Shown here: positions 1-7,261 of the stretch, piece by piece | How the letters are laid out: the number at the start of each line of letters is the position of its first letter | Position numbering within the stretch: position 1 is the first letter of the stretch | Origin: Oscillospiraceae bacterium | GTDB taxonomy: Bacteria > Bacillota > Clostridia > Oscillospirales > Oscillospiraceae | Assembly: GCA_009786775.1 (NCBI GenBank) | Contig: WQRL01000042.1 | Span: forward strand, 1 to 9,835 | Reading direction: 5' to 3' | Length of the DNA stretch: 9,835 nt | Notes under the pieces: model-generated | Seen by the model: the letters and a program-made list of their open reading frames with translations, nothing else | Told to the model about the DNA's origin: nothing | Databases searched by the model: none | Made by a program: the position numbers and the translations under genes

Positions 1-768
1 CGCACTAAAAATGGCACACACAAGGACAATACACGCCGCCCTAAGAAACCCAATGCCCGCACGTTTGCCTTTGCGCTTCACCGGTTCCTGCTCATCTGAG
101 CGCTCCATATTGTACACATTATCTGTGGCTCTGCGGTCGTATCCTCTGCGGTCATCAGCCCTGCGGTCTTCAGCTCTTCGGTCACCACGCCTGCGGTCAC
201 CACGCCTGCGGTCATATTCGAGATGGTGGTTATGATGCCTGGTGTGCCCCCCCGGGGAATACATGTTGGCCATATTGTTTTTGGGGACACAGTAAGCTGC
301 ATCTCTGTAAGATGGCTCACGCTCTTCAGCCGGACTTTTGTTTTCGGGGTTTATATCTCCGCGCCTGCGCAGCCCCCACTCCTGCACATCCTGCTTCTCC
401 GCCGAGGCTTCGGCAGTTTCTTGGGCTGTATAGGACCCCGCAACTTCTGAAATCTCTGGGGCTTCTATAACTTCTGGGATTTCCACAGCTTCTGGGACTT
501 CCGCAGTTTCTGGAATTGCCACGGCGTCCGGGATTTCCGACACCTCTTGCGGAGCCGTAATCTCGGGGGCTATCGGAGTTTCGCCATAAGATGACCCATG
601 GTTATTCTCATATTGTTGATGCCTCGTCACATGCACATGCACATGATGGGCTTCGTGTGGCTGCTCAGATATCTCCGAGGTTATCTCAGGAGATGTTTCA
701 GCCGAAAGTATCTCAGGGACATCCGCAGGTTGTTTCATATCCATGTTTTGTTCGTTATCTATGTTCAT
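1..768 (-). CDS. Membrane protein N-terminus, possibly HtrA-like serine protease (partial)
   Basis: This frame is open from the ATG at 768 to the window edge, giving 256 codons without a stop; the 3' end lies outside. AGGAGG sits just upstream (about 774-779). The protein starts with an acidic, Pro/Glu-rich cytoplasmic stretch (about residues 15-125) with a degenerate 'xxPE' repeat at 79-108. His-rich patches follow at 39-50 and 175-182. Six tandem five-residue DRRxx units occupy residues 186-215, followed by a basic KRKGKR at 231-236. A hydrophobic segment, FLRAACIVLVCAIFSA, begins at 241. This layout (long disordered cytoplasmic tail, basic anchor, single membrane segment) is typical of clostridial HtrA/DegP trypsin-like proteases, whose protease and PDZ domains would follow. 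No catalytic part is visible, so the family is an inference and any single-pass membrane protein remains possible. That it is coding is much surer. Confidence 0.75.
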   Translation of the reverse strand, partial: MNIDNEQNMDMKQPADVPEILSAETSPEITSEISEQPHEAHHVHVHVTRHQQYENNHGSSYGETPIAPEITAPQEVSEIPDAVAIPETAEVPEAVEIPEVIEAPEISEVAGSYTAQETAEASAEKQDVQEWGLRRRGDINPENKSPAEEREPSYRDAAYCVPKNNMANMYSPGGHTRHHNHHLEYDRRRGDRRRGDRRAEDRRADDRRGYDRRATDNVYNMERSDEQEPVKRKGKRAGIGFLRAACIVLVCAIFSA

Positions 769-832
769 TTTTCGCCTCCTAACGTCGAAAACTGATATTG
801 ACTATTTACTAATGCTAATACTACATCCTACT

Positions 833-861
833 ATAATGAATATAGTTTCCTTATATGTCAA
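833..861 (-). promoter_or_regulatory. Sigma-A type promoter for the leftward gene at 768
   Basis: On the minus strand a perfect TTGACA (856-861) is followed after 17 bases by CATTAT (833-838), four of six matches to TATAAT. The -10 is about 65 bases upstream of the ATG at 768. Nothing coding lies in between. Confidence 0.55.
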
Positions 862-915
862 TAGCATGAACAAAATTAAAATAAATCTTAAAAGAAATTT
901 CTACAACTAACACAC

Positions 916-1091
916 ATCTAAAGCCATCCGCCGGACACGGGTGGGCGCTCTGGGGGGAAGTGGGGCGGGCGCAGTCCTGGAACACAAGTTTCGCCTATGG
1001 TTTCAAGCCTATGCCAGAGTAGACGTGACTGACGGAGGCCGCCCCGCTTTTTCCCAGAGTGCCCGCCCGTGTCCGGCGGATGGTTTTAGAT
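916..1091. repeat. 53-bp long hairpin (inverted repeat) with 70-nt loop
   Basis: Bases 916-968 pair with 1039-1091 without a single bulge or gap: 46 Watson-Crick pairs and 7 G-U pairs when read as plus-strand RNA (923:1084, 942:1065, 947:1060, 955-957:1050-1052, 961:1046). The 70-base loop (969-1038) could form smaller stems, CAGTC 972-976 with GACTG 1027-1031 and CTGG 977-980 with CCAG 1014-1017. The core is very GC-rich inside an AT-rich intergenic region. A frame open upstream of guaB runs through it, but no RBS or recognisable protein supports coding. It lies upstream of the guaB promoter, so it is not in the guaB leader made from that promoter. Candidates are a structured RNA, a MITE-like element or an extragenic palindrome. 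No flanking target duplication is visible. Confidence 0.85.
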
Positions 1092-1178
1092 ATGCTGGAA
1101 TTGCAACAATAAATCATTTGCGCGGTTTGCAGCCCTGGGCAGGCGCACCGCCAATATTTTCTCATTCAAAAATAACCC

Positions 1179-1207
1179 TTGACACTCAACGGACGGCATT
1201 CTATAAT
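1179..1207 (+). promoter_or_regulatory. Consensus sigma-A promoter of guaB
   Basis: A perfect TTGACA (1179-1184), a 17-base spacer and a perfect TATAAT (1202-1207) lie 54 bases upstream of the guaB ATG. This is the ideal sigma-A/sigma-70 promoter and suggests strong expression. The leader that would result is short (about 45-50 nt), leaving no room for a riboswitch. Confidence 0.88.
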
Positions 1208-1261
1208 TTTCCTAATATATCAATAAATTATTCCAAAAAGAGAAAGGAGAGACCCCTTCAT

Positions 1262-2779
1262 ATGGCTTATTTTTTTGAAAATCCATCGCGCACCTTCAGC
1301 GAGTACCTCCTAATTCCGGGCTACTCCGGCCCTGACTGCATCCCCAATAACGTAAACCTAAAAGCTCCGCTGGTTAAGTATGCGCGCGGCGAAGAACCTG
1401 AACTGAGCATCAATATCCCGCTGACCTCCGCCATTATGCAAGCTGTGTCTGATGACAATATGGCCGTTGCACTGGCGCGAGAGGGCGGGATGTCTTTTAT
1501 TTATTGTTCTCAGGCAATAGAAGAACAGGCTGCGATGGTGCGCAGGGCTAAATCACACAAAGCGGGCTTTGTGACAAGCGATTCCAACATCAGCCCTGAT
1601 GCCACCCTCGTGGATATCCAAGCCTTGAAGCATAGGACAGGCCACTCCACCGTGGCTGTCACCTCCGACGGCACCCCAAACGGCAAGCTCGTCGGCCTTG
1701 TTACAAGCCGTGACTACAGAGTCAGCCGCATGGACGGCACTGAGCTGGTACGTACATTTATGACGCCCATAGACAAACTTATTACAGCACCGCCGGGCAC
1801 AACCCTCAAAGAAGCCAACGATATAATTTGGGATCACAAGCTAAACTGCCTGCCTGTAGTCGATGAGCAGGGCACTTTGGTACACATGGTTTTCCGCAAG
1901 GACTACGATTCGCACAAGGCCAATCCTCTCGAACTTCTTGACAAGCACAAGCAATATGTCGTCGGCGCAGGAATAAACACCCGTGATTACGCTGAGCGCA
2001 TACCTGCGTTAATTGAGGCAGGAGCCGACATACTTTGCATAGATTCCTCCGAAGGTTACTCAGAATGGCAGAAACAGACCATAGCATGGGTTCGCGAAAA
2101 CTACGGCAACACTGTAAAAATCGGAGCAGGCAACGTCGTGGACGGTGAAGGCTTCCGCTTCCTTGCTGACGCAGGAGCTGATTTTATAAAAGTGGGCATA
2201 GGCGGCGGCTCCATATGCATCACCCGCGAGCAAAAAGGCATCGGCAGAGGCCAAGCCACAGCCGTCATTGACGTAAGCGATGCCAGAAACGAATATTTTA
2301 ACCGCACAGGGACGTATATCCCCATATGCTCCGATGGCGGTATCGTACACGATTACCACTTCACATTGGCGCTAGCCATGGGGGCAGACTTCTTAATGCT
2401 TGGCCGCTATTTCGCCATGTTCGACGAAAGCCCCACAAACCGCGTAAGCATAGGCGGCAGTTACATGAAAGAATACTGGGGCGAAGGCTCCGCACGCGCA
2501 CGCAACTGGCAGCGCTACGATTTAGGCGGCAAAGACGGACTCTCCTTTGAAGAGGGTGTAGACTCTTACGTTCCCTACGCAGGCAGCCTAAAAGATAATC
2601 TGGGCATCACTTTGAGCAAAATGCGCTCAACAATGTGCAACTGCGGTGCCCTCACAATCCCGGAATTCCAAGACAAGGCCAAACTAACATTAGTTTCCGC
2701 AACCTCAATAGTAGAAGGTGGCGCACATGATGTTATTCTCAAAGAAAGCGTAGCACCAAAGGGCTATACCCAGACTTAA
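1262..2779 (+). CDS. guaB: IMP dehydrogenase
   Basis: Oxidises IMP to XMP with NAD+, the committed step of GMP synthesis in the cytoplasm. The 505-residue product has the usual length. It has the (beta/alpha)8 barrel split by two CBS domains (about 95-215, with the [11 protein letters not shown] stretch at 167-177). The catalytic loop is [10 protein letters not shown] (312-321) with nucleophile Cys319. The mobile flap contains the catalytic Arg418-Tyr419 dyad in NWQRYD (415-420), and SDGGI (357-361) contributes to phosphate binding. The GGG version of the loop followed by [10 protein letters not shown] is what I recall from clostridial enzymes. The ATG at 1262 is chosen because AAAGGAGA (1243-1250) lies 11 bases upstream and the family's N-terminus ([17 protein letters not shown]) begins there. 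The same frame stays open upstream to a GTG at 941, but that part reads through the hairpin and promoter and is not coding. It stands alone behind its own promoter. Confidence 0.97.
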   Translation: MAYFFENPSRTFSEYLLIPGYSGPDCIPNNVNLKAPLVKYARGEEPELSINIPLTSAIMQAVSDDNMAVALAREGGMSFIYCSQAIEEQAAMVRRAKSHKAGFVTSDSNISPDATLVDIQALKHRTGHSTVAVTSDGTPNGKLVGLVTSRDYRVSRMDGTELVRTFMTPIDKLITAPPGTTLKEANDIIWDHKLNCLPVVDEQGTLVHMVFRKDYDSHKANPLELLDKHKQYVVGAGINTRDYAERIPALIEAGADILCIDSSEGYSEWQKQTIAWVRENYGNTVKIGAGNVVDGEGFRFLADAGADFIKVGIGGGSICITREQKGIGRGQATAVIDVSDARNEYFNRTGTYIPICSDGGIVHDYHFTLALAMGADFLMLGRYFAMFDESPTNRVSIGGSYMKEYWGEGSARARNWQRYDLGGKDGLSFEEGVDSYVPYAGSLKDNLGITLSKMRSTMCNCGALTIPEFQDKAKLTLVSATSIVEGGAHDVILKESVAPKGYTQT

Positions 2780-2803
2780 ATTTTGAGATAATCAATAGCC
2801 CGC

Positions 2804-4417
2804 CTAAAACGCCAGCACCGCCCCATCTGCCCGCGACTCCGTACCGCATGCCAAGATTCCGCTTGCGTTATCTCTCCAAATAATCTGTCCGCGGCCAAAA
2901 TCCCACGTATTAAGCGAAACAGAAATCTCATGCCCGCGCGAACTAAGTCCATCCGCAATATGTCTTGGAAAGTTCCTCTCAACCTCGACCTTCAAATTCT
3001 CCGACCAGCAAAACCTGGGAGCATCGAGAGCCATCTGCGGGTTTAGGGCAAAATCAATTGTATTCATAATAACTTGCACATGCCCCTGGGGCTGCATGTA
3101 TCCACCCATGACCCCGAAAGGCCCCACGGGCATACCACCCTTGGTAAGGAAAGCGGGAATAATCGTGTGATAAGGGCGTTTTCCGCCCTCAATGCGGTTA
3201 ATATGCCCCTCATCCAGGCTAAATTCGTTCCCACGGTTTTGAATTGCAATTCCGGTGCCGGGTATGACAATTCCCGAGCCGAAGCTCATGTAACTGCTCT
3301 GAATATACGAAACCATGTTTCCTTCGCCATCGGCAGTGCATAGATACACCGTCCCGCCTTTGGGCAAATCAAAGGGCTCCGGCACTATGGCCCTCTCACC
3401 CATTTTTGCCCTGGCCTCTTTTGCAAAATCATCCCCCAGCAAGTATTCCACATGACTTTTACTTACATATGCAGGGTCAGCTATAACCTGCTTACCCGCA
3501 GTAAACGCCAGCTTCAGAGCTTCGATTTGCCTATGTGCAGTTTCGGTGCTCTCAAGGTGGCTAAATTCATATCCTTTTAGTATATTAAGAGCCGCCAGCG
3601 CGACAATGCCCTGTCCGTTAGGGGGAAGTTCCCACACATCATATCCCCTGTATCCTACGCTTATGGGCTTTACCCACTCAGGCTTAAAAGCCTTGAGATC
3701 CTCCGCAGCAAGGAACCCCCCTGCCGCCTCCGATGCTTCGGCAATTTTTTTGGCAAGCCCACCTCGGTAAAAGCTCTCGCCATCTGTTGCGCCAATCTCT
3801 TCAAGAGTTCTCGCATGATCTGGCGAAGACCATATCTCTCCAGCCTCCGGCGCACGGCCACCGGGTGCAAATACTCTAAACCACTCATCAAATTCTGGGC
3901 CTGAAGTCCCTGCCTTATAGCCATTATATGCTCTTAGCCAAGAATGTCCAACTACAGGAGAAACAGGATAACCTTTGCGGGCGTGAGCAATGGCAGGCTT
4001 TAGCACGTCTAAGAGGGGCAGCCTGCCGAATTTGCGGCTAAGCTCCGCCCACGCCCCCGGCGCACCCGGAACGGTAATAGGAATCCAGCCGAAAGCGGGC
4101 ATCTTCTCATGTCCGAGCTTCTTTACAGCATCAAGTGAAATAGATGCAGGGGCAGGGCCGCTGGAGTTGAGCCCGTGCAGCTCCCCGCCCATCCAAACTA
4201 AAGCAAAAGCGTCAGCGCCTATGCCGTTAGAGGTCGGCTCAACAACCGTCAGGCACGCTGCTGTGGCAATAGCTGCATCGACAGCATTGCCACCCATGCG
4301 CAAAATATGCAGGCCAGCCTCCGCTGCCAGGGGCTGGCTAGCAGCCACACAGCCATTTCTCCCATAAACCATCATCCTGCGCGAGGTGTATGGGTTGTAG
4401 CTTGAATCAAAAATCAT
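2804..4417 (-). CDS. Gamma-glutamyltransferase family protein (YwrD-like)
   Basis: A 537-residue member of the N-terminal nucleophile hydrolase family of gamma-glutamyltranspeptidases, which cleave or transfer the gamma-glutamyl group of glutathione and related amides. The N-terminal subunit has the typical GGNAVDAAIA (42-51), VEPTSNGIGADAF (59-71) and LNSSGPAP (83-90) motifs. Autoprocessing would occur before Thr356 in KGGTVYLCTAD, giving a free Thr nucleophile. FGSGIV (379-384), an NRGNEFSL segment (394-401) and GGKRPYHTIIP (411-421) follow, matching the small subunit. No signal peptide is visible, so it is probably cytoplasmic, like Bacillus YwrD and unlike secreted GGTs. Substrate is unknown. 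GAGGAG (4426-4431) lies 8 bases upstream of the ATG. It converges with guaB, 24 bp between stops, with no obvious terminator there. Confidence 0.9.
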   Translation of the reverse strand: MIFDSSYNPYTSRRMMVYGRNGCVAASQPLAAEAGLHILRMGGNAVDAAIATAACLTVVEPTSNGIGADAFALVWMGGELHGLNSSGPAPASISLDAVKKLGHEKMPAFGWIPITVPGAPGAWAELSRKFGRLPLLDVLKPAIAHARKGYPVSPVVGHSWLRAYNGYKAGTSGPEFDEWFRVFAPGGRAPEAGEIWSSPDHARTLEEIGATDGESFYRGGLAKKIAEASEAAGGFLAAEDLKAFKPEWVKPISVGYRGYDVWELPPNGQGIVALAALNILKGYEFSHLESTETAHRQIEALKLAFTAGKQVIADPAYVSKSHVEYLLGDDFAKEARAKMGERAIVPEPFDLPKGGTVYLCTADGEGNMVSYIQSSYMSFGSGIVIPGTGIAIQNRGNEFSLDEGHINRIEGGKRPYHTIIPAFLTKGGMPVGPFGVMGGYMQPQGHVQVIMNTIDFALNPQMALDAPRFCWSENLKVEVERNFPRHIADGLSSRGHEISVSLNTWDFGRGQIIWRDNASGILACGTESRADGAVLAF

Positions 4418-4435
4418 ACGCGAAACTCCTCAAAT

Positions 4436-4463
4436 TAAAAGTGACCGCTTGCGGTCACTTTTA
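4436..4463. repeat. Perfect 13-bp inverted repeat upstream of the GGT gene
   Basis: TAAAAGTGACCGC (4436-4448), a TT loop and the exact reverse complement (4451-4463) form a perfect hairpin. It starts 18 bases upstream of the GGT start codon, just outside its RBS. The T-rich flanks on both strands would suit a short bidirectional terminator, ending the hydrolase transcript, but the symmetric arms would also suit an operator. Its core is shared with the repeat at 4506-4533. Confidence 0.75.
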
Positions 4464-4489
4464 TCATAGGCACTTGTGCCGAAATGATA
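4462..4489. repeat. Imperfect inverted repeat between the two related palindromes
   Basis: GGCAC (4469-4473), TT and GTGCC (4476-4480) form a tight stem. Outer arms TATCAT (4462-4467) and ATGATA (4484-4489) pair around an asymmetric internal loop. Its sequence is unrelated to its two neighbours. Role unknown. Confidence 0.45.
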
Positions 4490-4505
4490 TATGCAGTTAA
4501 ATCAC

Positions 4506-4533
4506 ATATAATGACCGTTTGCGGTCATTATAT
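4506..4533. repeat. Perfect 12-bp inverted repeat related to that at 4436
   Basis: ATATAATGACCG (4506-4517) pairs perfectly with 4522-4533 around a 4-base loop. The TGACCG..CGGTCA core is the same as in the 4436-4463 repeat, while the outer arms differ (ATATAA versus TAAAAG). It lies 55 bases beyond the stop of the hydrolase gene. It has no run of T after it on the minus strand, which makes a simple terminator role less likely for this copy. Confidence 0.7.
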
Positions 4534-4588
4534 CATCTCCCTTTATGGCGGGCAAGACAATTATAACTGCCGCCCTGCTACAGCCTTA

Positions 4589-5482
4589 CTAGTCATCCCC
4601 GATAAACGAATTAATCTTTTCAGCCATTTCGTTTGGATGATCCCAGTAAGATGCGTGACTGCAATTTTCTAAAATTATCAGCTCCATTTTGTCCCCGAGG
4701 GCAGCTTTGTTCTCCTTCGCGTGGTTTATGGCCAAAACGAGGTCGTCATCGCCGTGAAATGCCAATACCGGACATTTTATCAAGTTTATATGACCGCTGC
4801 CGGGAGCTTTGTAATTTGCGGAATCAGTCATGTTTATTTTGGTCAGGGCCCAGTAAGCGTCATTGTTGCTACGCTGCTTACAAGAGGCTTCCAGATATTG
4901 GGTATACTCTTCGCCGCCGGGGGTTGTTTTCGTAAAAATCAGCGAATCCCAAATGGACTTGAGAGTTACATAGTCCTTAGTTTTAAGGGCATTGCCAATC
5001 ATGCTGACCATGGGATCTTTGTCAAATGATTCTCTATCGGGGTAAACTCCATCGGGCATGGGGTCGCCGTGCTCATCCCTCGGCGGGATGTTAAAGCCTT
5101 GACAAGACACTGAGCTTATTAGTACCAGGCCTTTCACCAAGTCGGGCCGGATGGCTGCGAGTTCCATTGCCACAGTGCCGCCTGTTGACCAGCCGCCTGC
5201 GAAAATAGACTTAAGGCCGAGTTCGTTGCAGAAGGCCGAGAAATCCTCAGCGAGCTCAACCAGCGTGCCAAAAGGCTTGTCATAGCTCGAATCGCCGTAA
5301 CCGCGCATATCGGGCGCAATTATCCGGCAATTTTTCAAATAAGGAAAAAACTCTTCAAAAAACCTGGAACTTGCCAAGTTTCCATGGAGCAGCAACAGAG
5401 TGTCCGCTCCTTCTCCATAACTGCGGTAGAAAATTCTCTCGCCATTCGGCAGCGGACATACTGCGGTTTTAATCTCACTCAT
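4589..5482 (-). CDS. Alpha/beta-fold hydrolase
   Basis: A 297-residue single-domain alpha/beta hydrolase, probably a cytoplasmic esterase, lipase or C-C hydrolase; substrate not predictable. Visible elements are the oxyanion-hole HGN (33-35), the DMRGYGDSS strand/turn (58-66), the nucleophile elbow GWSTGG with Ser99, the acid residue in HGDDD (243-247, probably Asp247) and the catalytic His276 in NCSHASYWDHP. All three triad members are in the expected order. The start at 5482 is preferred because a perfect AAAGGAGG (5490-5497) lies 7 bases upstream. An in-frame ATG at 5509 would add nine residues (MNKNKGGLY) encoded by the RBS itself. Upstream lie an 11-G tract and a remnant antitoxin promoter pointing toward this gene, which may now drive it. 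No signal peptide is seen. Confidence 0.92.
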   Translation of the reverse strand: MSEIKTAVCPLPNGERIFYRSYGEGADTLLLLHGNLASSRFFEEFFPYLKNCRIIAPDMRGYGDSSYDKPFGTLVELAEDFSAFCNELGLKSIFAGGWSTGGTVAMELAAIRPDLVKGLVLISSVSCQGFNIPPRDEHGDPMPDGVYPDRESFDKDPMVSMIGNALKTKDYVTLKSIWDSLIFTKTTPGGEEYTQYLEASCKQRSNNDAYWALTKINMTDSANYKAPGSGHINLIKCPVLAFHGDDDLVLAINHAKENKAALGDKMELIILENCSHASYWDHPNEMAEKINSFIGDD

Positions 5483-5523
5483 ATATAGGCCTCCTTTGTT
5501 TTTATTCATTCCCTTGGCTAGTC

Positions 5524-5595
5524 CTAAAGCAAAGGGGGGGGGGGTATGTCCAAGCCGAGTTCATAATTAATTCGTATTGCTATAGACTTTGACAT
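5524..5595 (-). pseudogene. Truncated remnant of a RelB/DinJ-type antitoxin gene
   Basis: A 23-codon open frame starts at 5595 behind the same GGAGATGATTTC leader as the intact antitoxin gene at 8171. It reads MSKSIAIRINYELGLDI and then PPPPLL and a stop, against MPKSIAIRIDDELKRQ in the intact copy. Bases 5569-5625 match 8145-8201 at 53 of 57 positions. A further block, 5546-5564, matches 8089-8107 at 18 of 19. Between the blocks 33 bases (11 codons) are missing in frame, apparently by deletion between the two GATGAA copies present in the intact gene. Homology ends at an 11-base homopolymer (C in coding sense, 5534-5544). The rest of the antitoxin and the whole toxin are absent. It is clearly derived from the same ancestor as the intact gene; a function for the short peptide is doubtful. 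Confidence 0.85.
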
Positions 5596-5613
5596 GAAAT
5601 CATCTCCTTTTTC

Positions 5614-5642
5614 ATTGTATGTCTATATGCAAAAAATAGCAA
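5614..5642 (-). promoter_or_regulatory. Promoter of the antitoxin remnant, directed at the hydrolase gene
   Basis: On the minus strand TTGCTA (5637-5642), 17 bases and TACAAT (5614-5619) form a sigma-A-like promoter. The same -35 word with the same spacing occurs ahead of the intact antitoxin gene. Relative to that copy 21 bases are missing between the -35 and the RBS, so the -10 is built from a different base stretch. The palindrome overlapping the intact -10 is lost. No terminator is visible between this promoter and the hydrolase start at 5482. Confidence 0.45.
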
Positions 5643-5682
5643 TACCAAAATTTCAACGAAACCATTAGTAACCATAAAGCTA

Positions 5683-5724
5683 AAGAGTCGATAATCTAGG
5701 ATGTTCTCCCGATTATCGACTCTT
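5683..5724. terminator. Terminator hairpin at the end of the sigma/anti-sigma operon
   Basis: AAGAGTCGATAATC (5683-5696) pairs perfectly over 14 bp with 5711-5724 around a 14-base loop. It lies 82 bases beyond the anti-sigma stop at 5807. T-rich stretches follow on both strands (GTTTTATT on plus, TTTAGCTTT on minus), so it may work in both directions. As no plus-strand gene precedes it, ending the minus-strand operon is the natural role. Confidence 0.7.
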
Positions 5725-5806
5725 GTTTTATTCATTTTCGTTTACTCAGGACTCTTACATCACCTTGCACTCTCGGATAAAATGCACAGATATTGAAGGC
5801 GGTCAA

Positions 5807-6727
5807 CTACCTTGGATTTTCAACCCAACTCCCTTCAAGCTGGCTAATCGCTGCCGGCAACGTATGTTCTGTGTCCACAGTTATTGATGTTAGCTTTGGA
5901 GCATTTCCAGTGAGTTCATGGAAACTCAATATGGCTGTCAGCCCACTATCATTTTCAACCTGGACCGCAAAGACAGTCATGGCAACCTCCTCAGTCAATC
6001 TGTTTGGACTTGTAACAAGCGGGAGCAGCCTCGCTCTTGTTGCATAGCCTTGTAAGATGTTGTTTGAGTCAACAATTGAAATAGCAAGTGTGGCAAACTC
6101 AAGGTTTTGCGCCGGTGTGGGGATAATTTCATTGTGAATCTCAAAGTTGACAACATCTTCGATTTCTTCACCCCAGGGACTGTAGTGAACGCTAAGCAAC
6201 TGACCGTTTTCTGCATTTACGCGGAAGTGGAACATTGTATAATCACTGTTTTCGCGGGTAGCAAAGCCTGCCCAAATGCCGTCTTGATATGCCATTTGTA
6301 GTCTAGCTTCATCTACGTCAATATCGAATAATCTCTCAAGCATAACTACAGATGTATGAGCAGCAGCTTCTGCTGAGACTGAGCTCTCACTTGGCTCCCC
6401 ATGTATAAACTCGTAAATATCGATGTTAAGGATGCGCCATGCCGCAAATGCTGTTGCGCCAAATAATACAGCAACAACAATCACTGCCGCTGCGACTAAA
6501 CCAAATCTCTTGAATAGTGGTAATTTTATAACAGGCTTATCCTCTTGTATTTGGTTTTGTGCAGCTTGCACTTTTTCATGGGAATTGCGGTGCTCAAAGA
6601 GAGTTATCTTTTCGACGGAATGCTTTTTTATATTTGCGCGGTTTTGGTTGGTAAAAACAGGAGTGTAGGACAGCATATCATCAAGTTGCTCATCTGACAG
6701 CTCAGCAATTATGTCATTGTTTTGCAT
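5807..6727 (-). CDS. Putative membrane-bound anti-sigma factor
   Basis: A 306-residue protein with a cytoplasmic N-terminus (1-74) containing ELSDEQLDDMLSYTPVFT and NRANIKKHSVEKI. A single membrane span follows at about 75-97, then an extracytoplasmic domain of about 210 residues. I do not recognise the outer domain; it is rich in beta-forming stretches with acidic and Thr/Ser patches. N-termini of the type 'LSYTP..NxxNIKK' followed by a span are typical of clostridial proteins encoded right after ECF sigma factors. The gene starts 15 bases after the sigma stop, with CGGAGG (6735-6740) between them. Inferred role: it holds the sigma factor at the membrane until an outside signal releases it. 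The anti-sigma role rests on topology and position, not on a confirmed domain such as zf-HC2, which is absent. Confidence 0.75.
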   Translation of the reverse strand: MQNNDIIAELSDEQLDDMLSYTPVFTNQNRANIKKHSVEKITLFEHRNSHEKVQAAQNQIQEDKPVIKLPLFKRFGLVAAAVIVVAVLFGATAFAAWRILNIDIYEFIHGEPSESSVSAEAAAHTSVVMLERLFDIDVDEARLQMAYQDGIWAGFATRENSDYTMFHFRVNAENGQLLSVHYSPWGEEIEDVVNFEIHNEIIPTPAQNLEFATLAISIVDSNNILQGYATRARLLPLVTSPNRLTEEVAMTVFAVQVENDSGLTAILSFHELTGNAPKLTSITVDTEHTLPAAISQLEGSWVENPR

Positions 6728-6742
6728 AGAGTAACCTCCGGT

Positions 6743-7261
6743 TCATTTTAATATTTTTCTCAGTTTAAGTTTACTTTGATATAGTCGGTTCTCAACTTCT
6801 TTTACAGAAATCGAAATTATTTTTGCTATCTGCCCGAGCTTTTCATCATAAAAATATCGACGGATTACAACCTCTTTGTTTGGCTCACTAAGTGAGTTAA
6901 TTGCCGTATATAGTTCTTGATACATCTGCTTGTTCATTACATCGGCAAGCAAATCATCCTTTGCACTTACTGTGTTTTCATCAAGCCCGATAATATCCGC
7001 CCTTGTCAGCTTTCTCAATGAGTTAAGCGCCTTGCTCCTTGCAATAACAGCCAAATAGTTTTTTAGTGTACCTTTTTTGCTGTCATAGGCCTTTGGATTT
7101 ATCCAAACTTGTAAGAAAACATCGCTTATACATTCCTCTATGTCCTCAGTTGTTCCCATGTTTTTTAGGATGCCGCCAACAACCACCCAAAGGAGTTTAC
7201 TATAGGCATCAACCATATATGAAAAAGCCTCTTGGTTCTTACTATAAATTCTTTCAATCAA
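6743..7261 (-). CDS. ECF-type RNA polymerase sigma factor
   Basis: A small sigma-70 family factor of 172 residues from the TTG at 7261. Region 2 spans about 10-85 (EAFSYMVDAYSKLLW, then DIEECISDVFLQVW, then the -10 binding helix TLKNYLAVIARSKALNSLRK). Region 4 spans about 118-170 (INSLSEPNKEVVIRRYFYDEK, then a helix-turn-helix ending in SVKEVENRLYQSKLKLRKIL). Regions 1 and 3 are missing, as in ECF factors. It would direct RNA polymerase to a small stress or envelope regulon. The start is uncertain. TTG at 7261 has AAGGA seven bases upstream. However, a stronger GGAGG (7284-7288) is placed 7 bases before an in-frame CTG at 7276, which would add KDED and give the usual ECF opening 'MKDEDLIERI'. 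It is followed by its presumed anti-sigma factor. Confidence 0.93.
   Translation of the reverse strand: MIERIYSKNQEAFSYMVDAYSKLLWVVVGGILKNMGTTEDIEECISDVFLQVWINPKAYDSKKGTLKNYLAVIARSKALNSLRKLTRADIIGLDENTVSAKDDLLADVMNKQMYQELYTAINSLSEPNKEVVIRRYFYDEKLGQIAKIISISVKEVENRLYQSKLKLRKILK

Noticed and set aside
124..213. Possible CRISPR-like array because of regularly spaced GACCGCAG units
   Set aside because: The units are contiguous 15-bp coding repeats without spacers.
78..320. 80-residue minus-strand ORF with repeated TTA/TAG-rich motifs
   Set aside because: It is a shifted frame of the DRRxx-repeat region; the real frame is open for 256 codons with a good RBS at 774-779.
591..795. Two overlapping short plus-strand ORFs
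   Set aside because: Both are opposite the left-edge protein gene, have no RBS and reflect its low-complexity coding sequence.
941..1261. In-frame N-terminal extension of guaB from a GTG at 941
   Set aside because: It would add 107 residues unlike any IMP dehydrogenase, and it crosses the hairpin and the guaB promoter. The RBS at 1243-1250 and the family start fit the ATG at 1262.
1208..1261. Purine or PRPP riboswitch in front of guaB
   Set aside because: The leader after the promoter is under 55 nt, AT-rich and shows no aptamer core or terminator hairpin.
2780..2803. Shared terminator between the convergent guaB and GGT genes
   Set aside because: No stem with a T run can be seen in these 24 bases or right beside them; termination must occur inside the opposite gene or by another route.
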